Source: Bacidia rubella
Lineage: Eukaryota > Ascomycota > Lecanoromycetes > Lecanorales > Ramalinaceae
Direction of reading: 5' to 3'
Length of the DNA stretch: 64,000 bases
NCBI GenBank assembly: GCA_032158265.1
Contig: JAVTIF010000012.1
Coordinates: forward strand, 1,550,001-1,614,000
The notes beneath the pieces were generated by a model, which made no database searches, was not told the DNA's origin, and saw only the letters and a list, made by a program, of their open reading frames with translations. The stretch's first letter is position 1, and every line of letters starts with the position of its first letter. Positions 1 through 12,168 of this stretch are shown piece by piece. The position numbers and the translations under genes were made by a program.

Positions 1-3000
1 GGTCTTCGAACCCATCAATGAGTTTGATTGACTCTGTACCTCGTTAATAATACGCAGACTTCACTGGATTGTCACAACTTTGACAAACCTGTGAAGCTGG
101 ACATCGATACTTCAAGTATTGTCCTGCTGTGGTTGCTGTAGGATCTTCTAGCTCAAGCTTTGATCATCCAGTGCCTTGACGCAACAGGACTCGGACTGTT
201 ACAGTTCTCACATAAGTGATTAGGATGTCCGGCGATGAAGCACACAATGGACCAAGAACATTGCAACACAGAATACGGGACAGGCTTGAAGGACCGGAAG
301 AAATTGTAGCATATGCAAGGACTAAAATTTGCTCTAAACACTTAATGTCGATGCACGAGACTGTCATCAACTTATGATATACACAAAACTATGGATTCAA
401 CAGAGCACGCTGTTGTGGGCTCTCGAATTAGCCAGCAGGACAAAGTTGTCGTCGAAATGGAAAAGGAAGCAACTCTGATGACGTGAAACGGACATTGTAC
501 AACCATGACGGCCTAATCAGAGACGCAGCATAAAGAAACATTGAACACTAGCCTCGACAACAGGCTCGAACATACTCTCCAACAACGGTACATAGGAGAT
601 CCCATGTATATAGCTGAACTTTTCGGCTGTTTTTGAACGGAATCAGAGGCTTTCAGGGACCTTGCGGATGTTAGGTTCGTATACGCGCTACCAAATGTAT
701 ACTGGTGAGATTGGAATGCTCTTGGACATGGACAAGCGTCCACTGCATCCCCCATGGAATATAGATTGGGATGTGGGACATCTGAAGATGACCTGCAAAT
801 ACCAATTGAAGTACACGCTAGCTTGTGGTAATAATCCCGATAATGTTTAAGCTGAAGCGCAAAGTGTGAAAGCAATGCTTCATATCTTGATTGCAGTAAC
901 TTGGTAAGATGCCATCTCGTTTTCACGTTCGCATTGGCGTTCTGCAATACTGTGTCTGCCCGCTCTGATCTTGTGATGCTAGCTATCCTACCTGCGACCC
1001 TTCTCCGTGCTGCAACTAGAATGGACGTAGCTATACCCTCGGAATAGCACCCTAAATCCCATACCCATGGAACCAGGCTGCTCAGTCAAAATACCTACTT
1101 CATGGACTCAGTCGGGACATTCAAAGCCAGCTGTAGGCCTACGAGGCAGCACATCACGCCATGTTTGATGGTCCAAGCTCGCCGATCGCAAAGGACAGCA
1201 AGATCATGCAATCCACTGCAGCCTACACCTCGCTCTCCCACTCTCCCTGCGTCTCCGAATACAAACACGGTTTCAGGCAAACTTCTCTGCCGCAATCTAG
1301 GAGCGCCATCAAGGATCTCTCGCATCTACAGAACGTCATGTAGTGACAAGGCTGGGACGTCGAACTCGCTTCGCGCATGATCTACGGATGAGCAGCGATC
1401 ATCGAGTCGTCCACTAGCACATGCCGTCACCACGTGCTTGAAACGTGGCGCAAATGCTCGGTGAGTACTCACGCGTTTTCCACATGGGGAATCGTTCCTG
1501 AGAAGGTTGTTCAGCCTTGTGCTATAAATTAGCTCTACTCTACGGGAGGACTTAAACCATGACTAAAACTAACGTAATCAGACCGACCTACCAACGAGGC
1601 TGAAGAGTCCACCGTAAGGCTGAGACACCGCTACCACTCTAGGCACACATTGACCGGAGTACTAGTCTCAGGATCTCGGTGTGAGATCTGACTCGGCATT
1701 TCAATAACTTGCCGGGTACACTAGTCAGCTTCCTTCGCAGAGCCTCATATCAGCTCGACGCCCGTGAGAAGGCTGAAAGGTGAAGGTCAGCAAGCGCCAC
1801 TCACATCAGCAAACTCCACTCACCTCATGTCTTCACATCACCATACCGTCTGCGCCATTTCCTCACCACGGAGAATGAATACAGATTGAGGGAGGAAGCG
1901 CAAGGCTGGCACCGTCCCTATCAGGCAATCACAGCGCGGCACAAAGACGGATTGGGGTGCATACTAGCGATCATAGCTTCGCATTAGAAGAGAGGATCCA
2001 GCGCGCGCAGATCTCCACCAGCACCAAAAGGAGATGAGGCTGAAGAGTTTCCTGCAAGATAGATTGGGCGGACTCATCGGTCTGTGCAGAGAGGGTGGTG
2101 GAGATCAGGTACCAAAGCTAGCCAAGTGTGGGGACTCGGACAGCAATGCAAGGGCGCTTCTATGCAAGAGTTGGGAGACGATAAGGTGGCTTTGCATCTG
2201 GCTTCAACTTTATGGGGATAGAGTTCTGCGCTATACATGAATGGTATTGCGTTGGCAGTCGCGGATTGCATGAGGCTGTCTGTAGCAGGTCGAGAGGCTC
2301 TTATGGCCGTCGATGGATGTTAAGAGAGGTCAAAGTCACGAATGGGATCGCACGGCGCGCACCAAATGAGGCCATGCAGTAGTCTTAATTCGTTTGCTGC
2401 ATACCACGCTTCAAGCTGTGCGCTGGCGAAGATTCCTCGCAAGGCAAAATTCTTCAAGCAGCTCGTTCGAAGGTGTGGTGGTCTGAAAGATATGAGCTAT
2501 TGCAGAGCCGCTTTCAGGATGCTACGATAGCCTAGAGACAAGAGCTCGTTGCAGACGAGGAAATGTAGGATGTCGTACTGCACGAGACAGCTGTAGCGTT
2601 GTGAGACTATCTCTCGGCACTTGTACACACAGATTCCCGGATAGCAGAAGTGATGCCGTCGACGTGTTGCGTAATGCCAGGCAGCACCTTGAACATGGGC
2701 AAATTGAACATGGGCAAAGCGCTAGAATATTTGCGAACCTCAAACATCAGCGTAGCGACTCTCGAAACCGAATAGTAGACTTCCAAAGCCGTTGCTCAGC
2801 AAGATGCAAGATCTCTTCCACAGCGCATGAACACTCTCATCCCTAGTCTCTACCCCCTCATGTTTTCCCAATGACGTTCTCATACCGATTGCTATTGTCC
2901 TCTCAACCTCTCTCCACTTCCTGCTATTTATCCTTATTCCCATCCGCTTCACATCGACTGCGGGCCACCCTCACCCCTTCTGGCCGAGAGATGGCAACAC

Positions 3001-3160
3001 TTGCACAGCAGATATTCTCCGCGAGCCCGACATTAGCTGATGAATATCAATCCCGTAGGCGCGTACGGTAGGCGCTCTTACGCATTCTCCGCCATCACCA
3101 TTGGGAGCGGCAGCTCAAGAGTAACATGTCCGGACGGCGGTAGTAATGGAGAGGGCCGGA
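1..3160. other. Left-end stretch with no supported gene
   Basis: No convincing gene. Short open frames on both strands (for example about 513-947 on the minus strand) have no recognisable motif, signal peptide or consistent codon bias. A CACGTG motif lies at 1431-1436. The sequence turns C-rich on the plus strand at about 2840-3000 and strongly G-rich at about 3190-3450; the second part holds the doubtful coding signal listed separately. I see no transposon ends, long repeats or RNA genes. Confidence 0.4.
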
Positions 3161-3164
3161 GGCT

Positions 3165-3474
3165 CTAGAAGCTGGGCGCGATAAGCCTGTTGGATTCGCT
3201 TGTGAAGACAGGTGTGGAATGGGAAGAGGGAAGAGGGAGGAGTAGTTGCTGTGAGGGAGAGGAAAGCGGAGTCGGGGAGGGAATCTTGGTCGGGAGAGAG
3301 ACTGTGGGACGCATGGCATTTTGGAGGAGACGGGAGATGGTGAAAGTGGAAGATGGGATTGAGTGGATGGAGGGATATTGTGTGGGGTTTGTGAGATTTG
3401 TAGGTGGAATGCCGAGAACGTGGCGGAAAGGTGAGACGCTGATCTGATTTGAGAAGAATGGCTTTGAGCTTGTT
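3165..3474 (-). other. Possible exon without a start codon
   Basis: One minus-strand frame is open from about 3474 down to a TAG at 3167-3165. It reads like C-ending fungal codons (Ser, Pro, Thr, Leu-rich, containing a stretch FRHVLGIPPTNLTNP), yet it has no ATG near its beginning. It would need an upstream exon joined at an AG near 3432-3440, and I could not find a convincing donor. The two other minus-strand frames are also open here, as is a Gly/Glu-rich frame on the plus strand (3190-3447), so this may be a composition artefact. Product not recognised. Confidence 0.2.
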
Positions 3475-3477
3475 CAT

Positions 3478-3928
3478 CAGTTTTGGGTCTGCAAGCTATG
3501 AGCATTGGGAGAGTAGTCAGCGCATTGGTTCTCGTGAAAGGCCATCTGTGACTTCCTTCGCCCGGCTTAGCAGGCCATTTACTTTACTAAAATCACCTGC
3601 TGCACATGTAGCCGTACTTTAAGCTGCCGAGTTGTAATGAATACAGCGCTGGGAGCGTAGATTTGCCATTGAAACCTGAAAGGATATATCTTGGCAGTCC
3701 TACACCAAAGTGTCCTGTCCGAATGGAAGATTTGTACATCTTCAAGCCCGAGGTGTCTCACCCTTCAACCATCTAGCTGTCCTTTCAGCCATTGTGGACA
3801 CATCTGCCTGCGACATCCTAGTCACAAGACCCTCATGATATCCTACAGCTTGTTTCATCTTCTCCACAATCCTCAGCAGCCGTGCTGGTGGTGTCGAAGT
3901 CATGGGTCTCCTCCCTGAAGCCCTCACA
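3478..3928. promoter_or_regulatory. Upstream region of ALG5
   Basis: About 450 bp between the doubtful minus-strand frame and the ALG5 start. It must contain the ALG5 promoter and 5' leader. I see no clear TATA box or repeated site. Confidence 0.3.
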
Positions 3929-5182
3929 ATGGAAGACCCCGGTGTGTTGAAAGTATGGCTTGTAGTTGCGTTCTCAGCATTGGTGTTTGGTGCATGGGCT
4001 GTAAGTCTTGAGTCATTAATTTTCAGTCTACGGTGCTAATTGTGAAAGTTCTACATCTTGCTGTACCTCGTCGCCCCGATCCCTCGAGCACCCCTAGTCT
4101 CGGAAAAGAAATATAGAACTATTGAAGAAGATGGCAACATTTCGGTCTTCGAAGACTTGCCTTGTTGGAAAGAAAAACATGACGCCCTCAAAAAGACCAT
4201 GAAAGCGCCAGAAGAGACCGCAGCGTCGCTGAAGCCACCGCCCATAGAGAAGGCCGAAGTCTTCATGTCACTTGTCGTCCCGGCCTTCAACGAGGAGGAG
4301 AGATTAGGCATTATGCTCACAGAGGCAGTGGAATATCTGGAGCAAGAATATGGGAGTGGAGACACCGCAAAAGTACAGGTCAATGGCAGCTTGAGGAAGC
4401 GTAAGGGGGGCGAGGAGAGAAGCAATGGACATGCTATATCCGATCGACAGCAACAGACTGGATGGGAAATACTAGTCGTCTCAGACGGCTCAACAGATAA
4501 GACTGTCGACACGGCCCTTGCCTTTGCGAAAGACCTGAAGGGTGCAGCTGCATCCAACATTCGAGTAATCCAACTGCATGAGAACAGGGGCAAAGGAGGC
4601 GCGGTTATACATGGAATGAGACATACACGAGGCGAATATGCAATATTTGCAGATGCAGATGGAGCAAGCAAGTTTGAGGATCTGGGCAAGCTTGTGCGGG
4701 AGGCAAAGAGTGTCGAAGACGCGGACAGGCGATCGGTAGCTGTGGGCTCAAGGGCGCATTTGGTCGGCAGTGAAGCTGTCGTCAAGGTACGTGCTGATTA
4801 TGCTTATTCATCAACATACTGCTAACCACATCATCAGCGTTCCTTCCTCCGCAATTCACTCATGCACGGCTTCCATCTCCTGATCCGCCTTCTCACCCCA
4901 CCAGCTACCGGCGCCATCAAAGACACACAATGCGGCTTCAAACTCTTCTCTCGCGCCTCGCTCCCTTACATAATTCCTCACATGCACTCAGAAGGCTGGA
5001 TTTTCGATATTGAAATGCTCATGCTCGCCGAGTCTGCCAAGATACCTGTCGTCGAAGTTCCTGTTGGCTGGAAGGAAGTGAAGGGCAGCAAGCTCAACGT
5101 CATCTGGGACAGTCTCGGTATGGCTTGGGGCCTCTTCGTTCTACGGGCTGCATGGCTACTCGGCATATATGATGTCGATTGA
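3929..5182 (+). CDS. ALG5: Dolichyl-phosphate beta-glucosyltransferase
   Basis: Three exons (3929-4000, 4049-4786, 4838-5182) give 384 residues. The enzyme moves glucose from UDP-glucose to dolichyl phosphate on the cytosolic ER face; dolichyl-P-glucose then feeds N-glycan assembly. A membrane anchor fills roughly residues 8-36. The GT2 family fold is shown by SLVVPAFNEEER near 98-109, VVSDGS near 167-172 and the metal-binding DADG near 226-229; the ENRGKG and DTQCGFKLF stretches are also typical of this family. It is somewhat longer than the yeast protein (about 334), partly from a Lys/Gly-rich insert near residues 135-157. Introns are 48 and 51 bp, the first with a GCTAAT branch site; both are phase 0. 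It is tail-to-tail with the next gene, 20 bp apart. Confidence 0.93.
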
Positions 5183-5202
5183 TCGCACATTCCTCCATAT
5201 GG

Positions 5203-6338
5203 CTACACCTCCAACCAGGACGTCTTAGCACCGCTTGAATGTCGAGGTCGTTTGACCTTCTCCGTCAGGTCCAAGGTTTCGCTGATGACGAGTTGGGGAT
5301 CATCTCTTTGAATGAAGTGACCACAACCAATTGCCTGGAATGGACCTTTGCTGAGCTCATGCTCTGTCAATCTTGCAAGGCCTTCATTGTATCGCTGCCA
5401 GGCCGGATTCGAATATTGCATCGACAAAGATATCGGCGTACCCATACTCTAGACGAGCTTGTCAGCTAAGTTCGACCAAAGGAGCACAAAAGACTCACAC
5501 GTAGACTTTCTGCTGCAAATCTCTCGAAATCATGACCAATTACAGTGACCCACGGCCGGTTCCCAGCTTCGCCGATCATTGGCTTATTGCTGTTCGGCAA
5601 CAATTTCGCCAGGTTTCTCCTGTCCAGCCCTTCCTTATTAGGGACATCTGGCGCGAAAATGGCCGCAAACTTCGCACGCTGTTCCTTCAGCTGTGCAATG
5701 TCCACATCCACTGGCAACATATTAGGCCTGAACTCAGGGGCGTCTGGATTAGGCCAAAAATCGAAGTCAGAGTTCGCAATGATGGAATCCAGGAACAGTA
5801 TCGCATCCACATGGTGCTCTTGCGCGAATAGTCTGGCTATGGCACATCCAATTGAATTGGCTACAAGGACGATCTTCGGTTTTGACTGTGTGTTGACTTT
5901 CTTGATCAACTTATACAGATCAATAGCGGCATCCTTGACGTCGTGGGTTTTCCCGTCCTTCCGACCCTTGTCTTTCGGATCATGATCCTGCGTTAGACCT
6001 TGACCGTACCTGTCGTAAGCGAGCATGGTGGGCCAAGTCGAGAATGGGGTCGCGGCCGCTTTCTGCTTCCTGATGATACCTGCCATGATACGCAACCAAG
6101 TCGATTTATCCGACATCAGCCCGTTCAAGAAAACGACAAGGACAGGGACAGAGTCAGGCTCATCTGGCCGGGCAATGGAGTAGTGGACCTGAGCTCCTGG
6201 TTTGTGAGGAAGCTCCACTGCATTATGCAGGATCTCTGGTGGGAGCATCGTAGCTGGCTCAGGCGCTGGAGCTGTAACATGACCGTTTGCCATGGCGAAG
6301 ATGCTCTCTAAATCTGAGCTGCTTGATCTAAGGCTCAT
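5203..6338 (-). CDS. Alpha/beta hydrolase
   Basis: Exons 6338-5499 and 5448-5203 are joined over a 50-bp intron (GTGAGT...CTAG, phase 0), giving 361 residues. The fold is shown by VVFLNGL (oxyanion region), AYDRYGQG, the nucleophile elbow VANSIG (Ser near residue 162) and FLDS with the likely acid Asp near 184. A catalytic His is likely in GCGHF in the second exon. The elbow has Ala where Gly is usual (A-N-S-I-G). There is no signal peptide, so it is probably cytosolic. The frame stays open to 6416 without ATG. The first ATG is at 6338; another at 6293 has a better context (GCCATGGC) and would remove 15 residues. Substrate unknown. It is divergent from ATG3. Confidence 0.8.
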
Positions 6339-6723
6339 AGGTAGGCGTAGATAGCTCTCGATAAAATGCGGTACGAACGTTATATGTTCCCCGGATGTAA
6401 GCGCTAGGTGTTCCAATACCGTGTTGTATCTTCACGATCCTGAGCTGAAGACAGTAGTATGATACCCATAGGTTAAATGCGACGAGAAACACATCATCAT
6501 TCTCGCCGTTGGTTTCCGGAATTTCTCATCTTCAATTGACGTCATACCTCGGACACGTCACAAACGCCGCACTAGGGTAATACTCGTAACTTTGAGCTCC
6601 CCCCATCTGCCTAGTCTGCCTTCACTCTAATCACAACCACAGTGCTTTCTATCATCTCACAATACAAACCCACACACATACCACTACCCCTTATTACGCC
6701 CACAAAGAAACCCCACAAGAACC
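6339..6723. promoter_or_regulatory. Shared upstream region of the hydrolase and ATG3
   Basis: About 385 bp between divergent genes. From about 6600 it becomes C/A-rich and pyrimidine-rich leading to ATG3, as is common for fungal 5' leaders. No specific site recognised. Confidence 0.4.
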
Positions 6724-7824
6724 ATGAACCTCATCCACTCCACCCTCGACACCCTGCGCGACCGCCTCGCCCCCATCTCCCACACCTCCACCTTCCGCAC
6801 CACCGGCCAAGTTACCCCCGAAGAATTCCTCCTCGCAGGTGACTACCTCGTCTACAAATTCCCCACCTGGTCCTGGTCCGCTGCCTCCTCTGCCGCAGAA
6901 CGCGTCGCCTATCTCCCCGAAGAAAAACAGTTCCTTGTCACGAGGGGCGTGCCGTGTGCGAAACGGCTGGGGGAGGGGTTCGCGGGTGAAGATGGCGAGA
7001 CGGATCGAGTGGTTAGGGATGAGTTGAGGCGGACGGGGGAGGAGATTGGTGGTGCTGGGGGAGGGGGGGAGGGGGAAGGGGATGATGAGGGGTGGTTGCA
7101 GACTGGTGGAGGGGCAGGGGATGGGAGGAAAGCGGGGGCGGGGGTAGGGGATGTCAGGACACTTGGGGAAAGCGGGGAGGTTGGAGAGAAGGAAGAGGAG
7201 GAAGAGGAGATTCCGGATATGGAAGACGAGGAGGATGATGAGGAGGCTATCATCAAGGACTCGGGCGCCGCTGGCAAGCGCGAAGATCTCAGGAGTTACA
7301 CGCTTTATATCACCTACACGCCTTACTATCGCACGCCCCGGCTTTATCTCAGTGGAAGCGTTATGACTGCCGGTGGGGCCCGCGAGCCCCTCAAGCCGGA
7401 ACGCATGATGGATGATATTGTGGGCGATTATAAGGATAAGACTGTGACGTTGGAGGATTTCCCGTATTTTGATAGTGGTGTGAGGATGGCGAGTATTCAT
7501 CCGTGCAGGCATGCGAGTGTTATGAAGACGTTGCTGGATCGGGCGGATGCGGCGATGAAGATAAGGTTGGAGAAGTTGAGGAAGGGGGAGAAGGGGGGTG
7601 GTGGGGGGATGGAGGGGTTGGTCGAGGAGATGAGTCAGGCGAGGTTGGCGGAGAGGAAGGGTGGAGAGGCTGGGGCGAAAGCCGGGGGTGCGGGCGCTGG
7701 AGGGGATGAGTGGGAAATGTTGCAGGGGGAGAGTGGAGAACTGGAGGATGAGGTCGCTATTAGGGTGGATCAGTATTTGGTTGTTTTCTTGAAGGTGAAT
7801 GAGACTCCGAAAGGATTGGGGTGA
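6724..7824 (+). CDS. ATG3: Autophagy E2-like enzyme Atg3
   Basis: Intronless, 366 residues. Atg3 takes Atg8 from Atg7 and attaches it to phosphatidylethanolamine on autophagic membranes. The N-terminal amphipathic helix and the start of the E2 fold are clear (LHSTLDT-like beginning, TFRTTGQVTPEEF near 23-35, YLVYKFPTWSW near 41-51). The catalytic Cys is in SIHPC near residue 261, followed by RHASVMK. A long Gly/Glu/Asp-rich flexible region fills about 105-175 and contains EGWLQTG near 122-128, where fungal homologues carry Atg7/Atg8-contact segments. The codon style is C-rich for the first 230 bases and then strongly G-rich. A 421-codon antisense frame is a shadow. Confidence 0.96.
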   Translation: MNLIHSTLDTLRDRLAPISHTSTFRTTGQVTPEEFLLAGDYLVYKFPTWSWSAASSAAERVAYLPEEKQFLVTRGVPCAKRLGEGFAGEDGETDRVVRDELRRTGEEIGGAGGGGEGEGDDEGWLQTGGGAGDGRKAGAGVGDVRTLGESGEVGEKEEEEEEIPDMEDEEDDEEAIIKDSGAAGKREDLRSYTLYITYTPYYRTPRLYLSGSVMTAGGAREPLKPERMMDDIVGDYKDKTVTLEDFPYFDSGVRMASIHPCRHASVMKTLLDRADAAMKIRLEKLRKGEKGGGGGMEGLVEEMSQARLAERKGGEAGAKAGGAGAGGDEWEMLQGESGELEDEVAIRVDQYLVVFLKVNETPKGLG

Positions 7825-8126
7825 AGTAGTGCTGACTTGCTGCAGTTCATGGCCAGTGTTACGCCGGGTATAAATTACGATTTTACAATGGGCCTTTGAG
7901 GAGCTCTCTCGCGCAAGACTTTGACGACTGGCATGAGCATGGGCGTTTAGCATGGTCACATGGGAGTCAATGATACTAAAGAGGCGTTCTTGAGCAAGCT
8001 AGAATGGGCAATGCATTCGTAGCTGAGAAAGGCGTGGACTCTTAAGATATTCATTCCTTTCGATCATCTCAACACCGCATATAGGGTATCACAAAATCGC
8101 ACGCAAATGTCCCATCTCAACCCCAC
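7825..8126. other. Tail-to-tail spacer, ATG3 and RPC31
   Basis: About 300 bp between two convergent 3' ends. It contains only presumed 3' untranslated sequence; no site recognised. Confidence 0.4.
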
Positions 8127-9172
8127 TCACTCAAAATATCCACTCCCCTCTCCTCCCGCCTCAAACCCCTCCCCACCCCCATCATCATCCCCATCGTCAA
8201 AATACTGCTCAGCATCATAATCCCCGCCCTCCTCCTCATCCTCAAACTCATCATCCACAACCTCATCCTCGTCCCCCTCATCCTCCTCTCCACCTTCCTT
8301 CCCCATCTCCCCATCCTTCCCCCCCACCTCGCCCTTTCTCCCCAAAATCTCCCCTCCCTCTCCAATCTCAAACTCCTCCTCCGGCTCCAACTCAACTTGC
8401 ATCCACCCTTTCCTTTCCTTCTCCCTCTCCTCTTTCTGCATAATCTTCTTCGGCCTGGGATGCAGTGGATCCTCAAACCCTGGATCCAAAAAACCCCAAA
8501 ACAATCGCGGGAACATCTCCAGATCGTATTTTCGATAACTCAAGCTCTTCAACCCTGCTCTACCCCCTTTGCTCACCCCCGCCCCTCTCCCCCCGCCTAT
8601 ACCCCCATCTTTGTGTTGAACATACCGCGACGAATACCGCCCACCTCCCCCCCTAAACGGATCCACCACCTTCTCCTTCCTCACTCCCCCCCGCCGTCTC
8701 AATTCCAGTTGCTCGCGCTTCTCCTTGTCTCGTTCAACTTTACTCTTCCCCAATTTCACCTCATCGAGGACGGTATAGCAGGGTGAAGCGTGGACGGCGG
8801 ATCGGAACGCGAGGAGGTGGTTGAGTTGGCGTTTTTCGGTAGATTTTAAGGGGGAGGGGGGGGTGGGGAAGAAGTCCTAGGGTGGGTGGGCGGGCATCAG
8901 CAGGGTGGGCGTTAGCGGGCGGGCGGGGATTAGTAGTATTGGGGGGGTTTTAGCAAGGCAAGGAAAGTGAAGTGAATGGTTGAATTGGGGAGGAGGGACG
9001 GGAAAGGGAGAGGAAGGAGGGGGGGGGGGAATACAGGAAATAGCGGAGTCGGGCGTGGGCGGTCTTTGTCGTCGAAGATGTCGTCGGGGTCGTAGGGGAC
9101 ATCGGCGCCATTGACGCGGCGAAGCTTGCCGCGTTGGCTGCCGCCGCCGCGGTAGCGTCGAGGGGGTGCCAT
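8127..9172 (-). CDS. RPC31: RNA polymerase III subunit C31 (RPC7 family)
   Basis: Exons 9172-9035 and 8876-8127, phase 0, give 295 residues. C31 belongs to the C82-C34-C31 subcomplex used in Pol III initiation. The second exon opens with DFFPTPPSPLKSTEKRQL and reaches SPCYTVLDE, matching the family's proline, T-x-x-E and gp.YT segment. Further on it has the conserved SYRKYDLEMFPRLFW-like stretch, and it ends in a very acidic tail (Glu/Asp-rich, last about 75 residues), typical of C31. The N-terminus is basic and Gly-rich. The 158-bp intron is long for this window and contains an 11-G run; its donor (GTATTC) is weak. The gene is C-rich in its 5' part and G-rich in its 3' part on the sense strand. 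Confidence 0.85.
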
Positions 9173-10268
9173 TGAGATTGAGTGAGCGAGTGGATGGGAA
9201 TCGTGTGACTACAACGGGGAGCTCGACGGTGAATCTGTGAGGCTTATCGATAAGAATATTTTACGGACTAGCACCGTCATCGCGTGTATCTTTGTGAGAC
9301 AGTCAAGTACAAGCGGAGGGGTAGGTAGTTGAAGAGAAAGCACGCTTGCACGCCAGAATCCTTTTGAGTACTTTAGTGGAATTGCAGTCTATTGCCTTCA
9401 ACTTGCTGATGCAGAGTCTTATCGATGCTATCTGCTATTTGTTACGGAGCTCTTCACTCACATTGCAGGCAAGGATGCCTGAAGACAGCACAGTTGCGCC
9501 GTTCCCAGCCTGCGTTGTACACATTTACCTTACTTGTCCGCAAGCATGATAGGGACGGATGCATCATTGCAGCGTGACAAGTCTCATACATGCATGCGTG
9601 ATTTGTACTGTCTTGAAGAGTATGTCCCAGGCTCCTGCGGTCCCATCCATGCAAAGCTAGTGAAAATATGTCCTGCAAGGTCAGACATTGAGCGTCCGCG
9701 TCAGCTTGTCGCCTTTTACCTGTACTTTCCATCAAGACGGTTGCATTGACGGTGGAATACGAGGTTGGGGGCTGACTGCATCAAGACCGAGAAGTGTGAT
9801 ATGCACGATGCTCAAAAGGGGAATGAGAGCTGCTGGACGCCTTGCAGCATAGGAGCAAATACCGAGAAATGCATGGCCTTTTCGTGTTCCATCCGAACCA
9901 CCATGTAGTCTGTTGGACCGTTCTTGTGATTTTCGGCACAGGGGAATTACTAGGTCCTTGTCCGGCGAGGCTGTGAGGGAAGCGGCCAGGAGGCAGCCAT
10001 CGCAGAGGTGACTCCGCGAAGACGAGGGCTCAAAGGCTATTCGGCTGAATGTGTCATACTATGTTGAATCGATCTAGGAGCAATCAAGTGGCGATCTAGA
10101 GGGCCTATTAGCCAGGACTTACTTTACAGAGATAAAACTTACCATGCATTGCCAATCTATCGCGTCTTATTATTCTTCATGAGCGCTAGGAGTGTGGGTC
10201 CGTTCATAAGTCGTCTAAATCGTCCTTCCTTATTTCAACATACTGGCATCATTGAGGAATCCGTTTCT
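9173..10268. other. Intergenic, no gene seen
   Basis: About 1.1 kb from the RPC31 start to the 3' end of the HSM3-like gene. Short frames only. The RPC31 promoter must lie in the left part. No repeat or RNA gene seen. Confidence 0.4.
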
Positions 10269-12168
10269 TCAAGGCCCACCACCTAACGCGCCGTAGAATG
10301 TAGGATCCATTTGCCCAGTAGCTTGTGTACCGAGGGGTCCTTCAGCATATCGCTTCTCTATTGCTTCCGCAATCTTGTCAATGTCCGACGAACGCTCCAT
10401 CGTACGCACTTCAATCAAAAGCGCAAGCAACGCTGCATGCTTCACGACAGAGAGCTTCTCGACGGCTTGTCGTTGTTCCTGGCTCATGTTCCGAAGCTTC
10501 TGCTGGTAGATGTCTTCTGGTCTTGACATCAGATATGGAACAACGACTTGCAAGGCTGGAGGCGATAATATGACTTCGGTGCCGGTCTTGGGTAGTGCGT
10601 CGCCATCGTTGCATTTGCTGCTGAGCCACTGTTCTGTTACGGACGGGAAATGCGGATGTTCGTGGTTCGTTGTATCTGGCAGACGCTCCCAGTCGGAGCT
10701 AATAAGACTTCCAATAAGCTGATTGGCCAACGTCGCCTCTTCAAGCAGTGCGGCGGTCGATACGAGTTGGATGATATCCTCCCAGAGCGTAGGATTGGCT
10801 TTGCCATACAGAAAATAGAGGGCTCGTGCTGCCATTCGATCCTCATAATCCTTACTTTCGCCGAAAACAGAGGTAAGTACCCAAACAGATTGAGGGTTAG
10901 TCTTGTGGCTTGGTAGCAAGTCCAGTACTGACGCTCCACCGGGCTGAAGCAATAAAGATTTTGGTAAGGCGACCATCACGATGAGATGCTCCTTTTGCTG
11001 GCCAAGAGATCTAGATAGCTCACTGACGAGAACGTCTACGATCCGTGATGAAAGGTCTGTGTCTGTCAAGAAGTCTGCTCGGTAAAGCGTGCAGTATGTC
11101 GCAAGATAGGATGCCGAAGCTTCAAGTGTCCAAGAGCTGTGAGAACCATTAGGGTCAAGATAGTACGAGATGCATATCTGATGCGTTCCGAGGTTCTTAA
11201 GCTGATCTAGTTCCGTTGTTTCGCATTGCGGCTCTACATCCTTGACCTGTATCAAGTTTGTGCAGAAGTTGATCAATGTTGACCGCATTAGATCGTCGTC
11301 TTCATAGTCCACCATTCGAGCTGCTGCGTATTCAAGCAAGCCTCCACTGTTGGAAAGTCCATACTTCTGCTCCACCTCCGGAATCTGTGACGTCCTGACA
11401 ACATCGGTACGCACTTTTAGCAGCCAGTCATGAAGCCGACCTTGGGCTATGGTCTTTTGCGTTGGACTTAGCTGCCCTTCTCCGGTAGCTTTGAGACTAC
11501 ACTCTTCGAAGAACACTTCATACACATCTTTGTCTCGAAATACACGCCTCCACATCAAATTCTGGTCCATTGCCGGGTCGATGTGACTTGGAGCCTTTTC
11601 CAATGCGCCCAACAGTAGCTGTGTCAAGTCCTTGCCTGCCTCTTGCGAAAGTTGTGTATCCTGTGTACGGAGCCATGTTCGTACCAAAGAGCGGACTATA
11701 TCTTGTTTTCCAGCCACCCAATTCGTATCCACCCTGTTTTGCGCCGCTTTCCGCAGGAGCCTGACGATCATGAGTTGTAACGCTGTCGAACCTGACTCAA
11801 GAGCCAGGTGAAACTCGACGGGAGGGTCAATCTTGAGAACATCTTGGAATAAAAACGTTGGATCTTGGGTGAGCGAGGTGACTAGTTCGGCGAAAGGCGC
11901 GGGGTCTTGCTGAAGAGAAGGCAGGAGACGAGAGACTTGATTCAGAATGGGGCAGGTTTTCTGGGTTGGAGGTTGTGTGGAATCTGAATCTATTAGCATA
12001 TGCTGATTGAGGAGACAAGACTGGAGTACGAGCGGTATAAAATCTGACTTGATTTAAAAGCTCGCCATCGAGAGGTGACTGCGGATCTGCCTCTAGGTCT
12101 TTGAGATGGCGCTCGACTTTCTCAAGCAGACGTAGAAGCCCGTCTGGCATATGCTTTGTATTAGACAT
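10269..12168 (-). CDS. HSM3: Hsm3/PSMD5-like 26S proteasome assembly chaperone
   Basis: Exon 12168-12049 (40 residues) and exon 12002-10269 give 617 residues. The proposed intron (12048-12003, 46 bp) is phase 0 with a weak donor (GTCAGA). In yeast and animals this chaperone holds Rpt base subunits during proteasome assembly; yeast Hsm3 was first described from mismatch-repair phenotypes. The protein is helical throughout, consistent with an ARM/HEAT-like repeat protein: a short helix pair (GLLRLLEKVERHLKDLE) followed by CPILNQVSRLLPSLQ and many leucine-rich helices. There is no signal peptide or membrane segment. It is longer than yeast Hsm3 (about 480). Recognition rests on overall pattern, not on a catalytic motif, so another helical-repeat protein is possible. 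Confidence 0.6.

Noticed and set aside
513..947. 144-codon minus-strand frame
   Set aside because: No motif, no natural codon bias, no partner exon, and overlapping short frames on the other strand.
6694..7959. 421-codon antisense frame over ATG3
   Set aside because: It is a shadow of the G/C-skewed ATG3 sequence; the Atg3 frame has the family motifs and the catalytic Cys.
9019..9029. Long G-run as a possible structural element
   Set aside because: It lies in the RPC31 intron in a generally G-rich stretch; nothing beyond composition supports a role.
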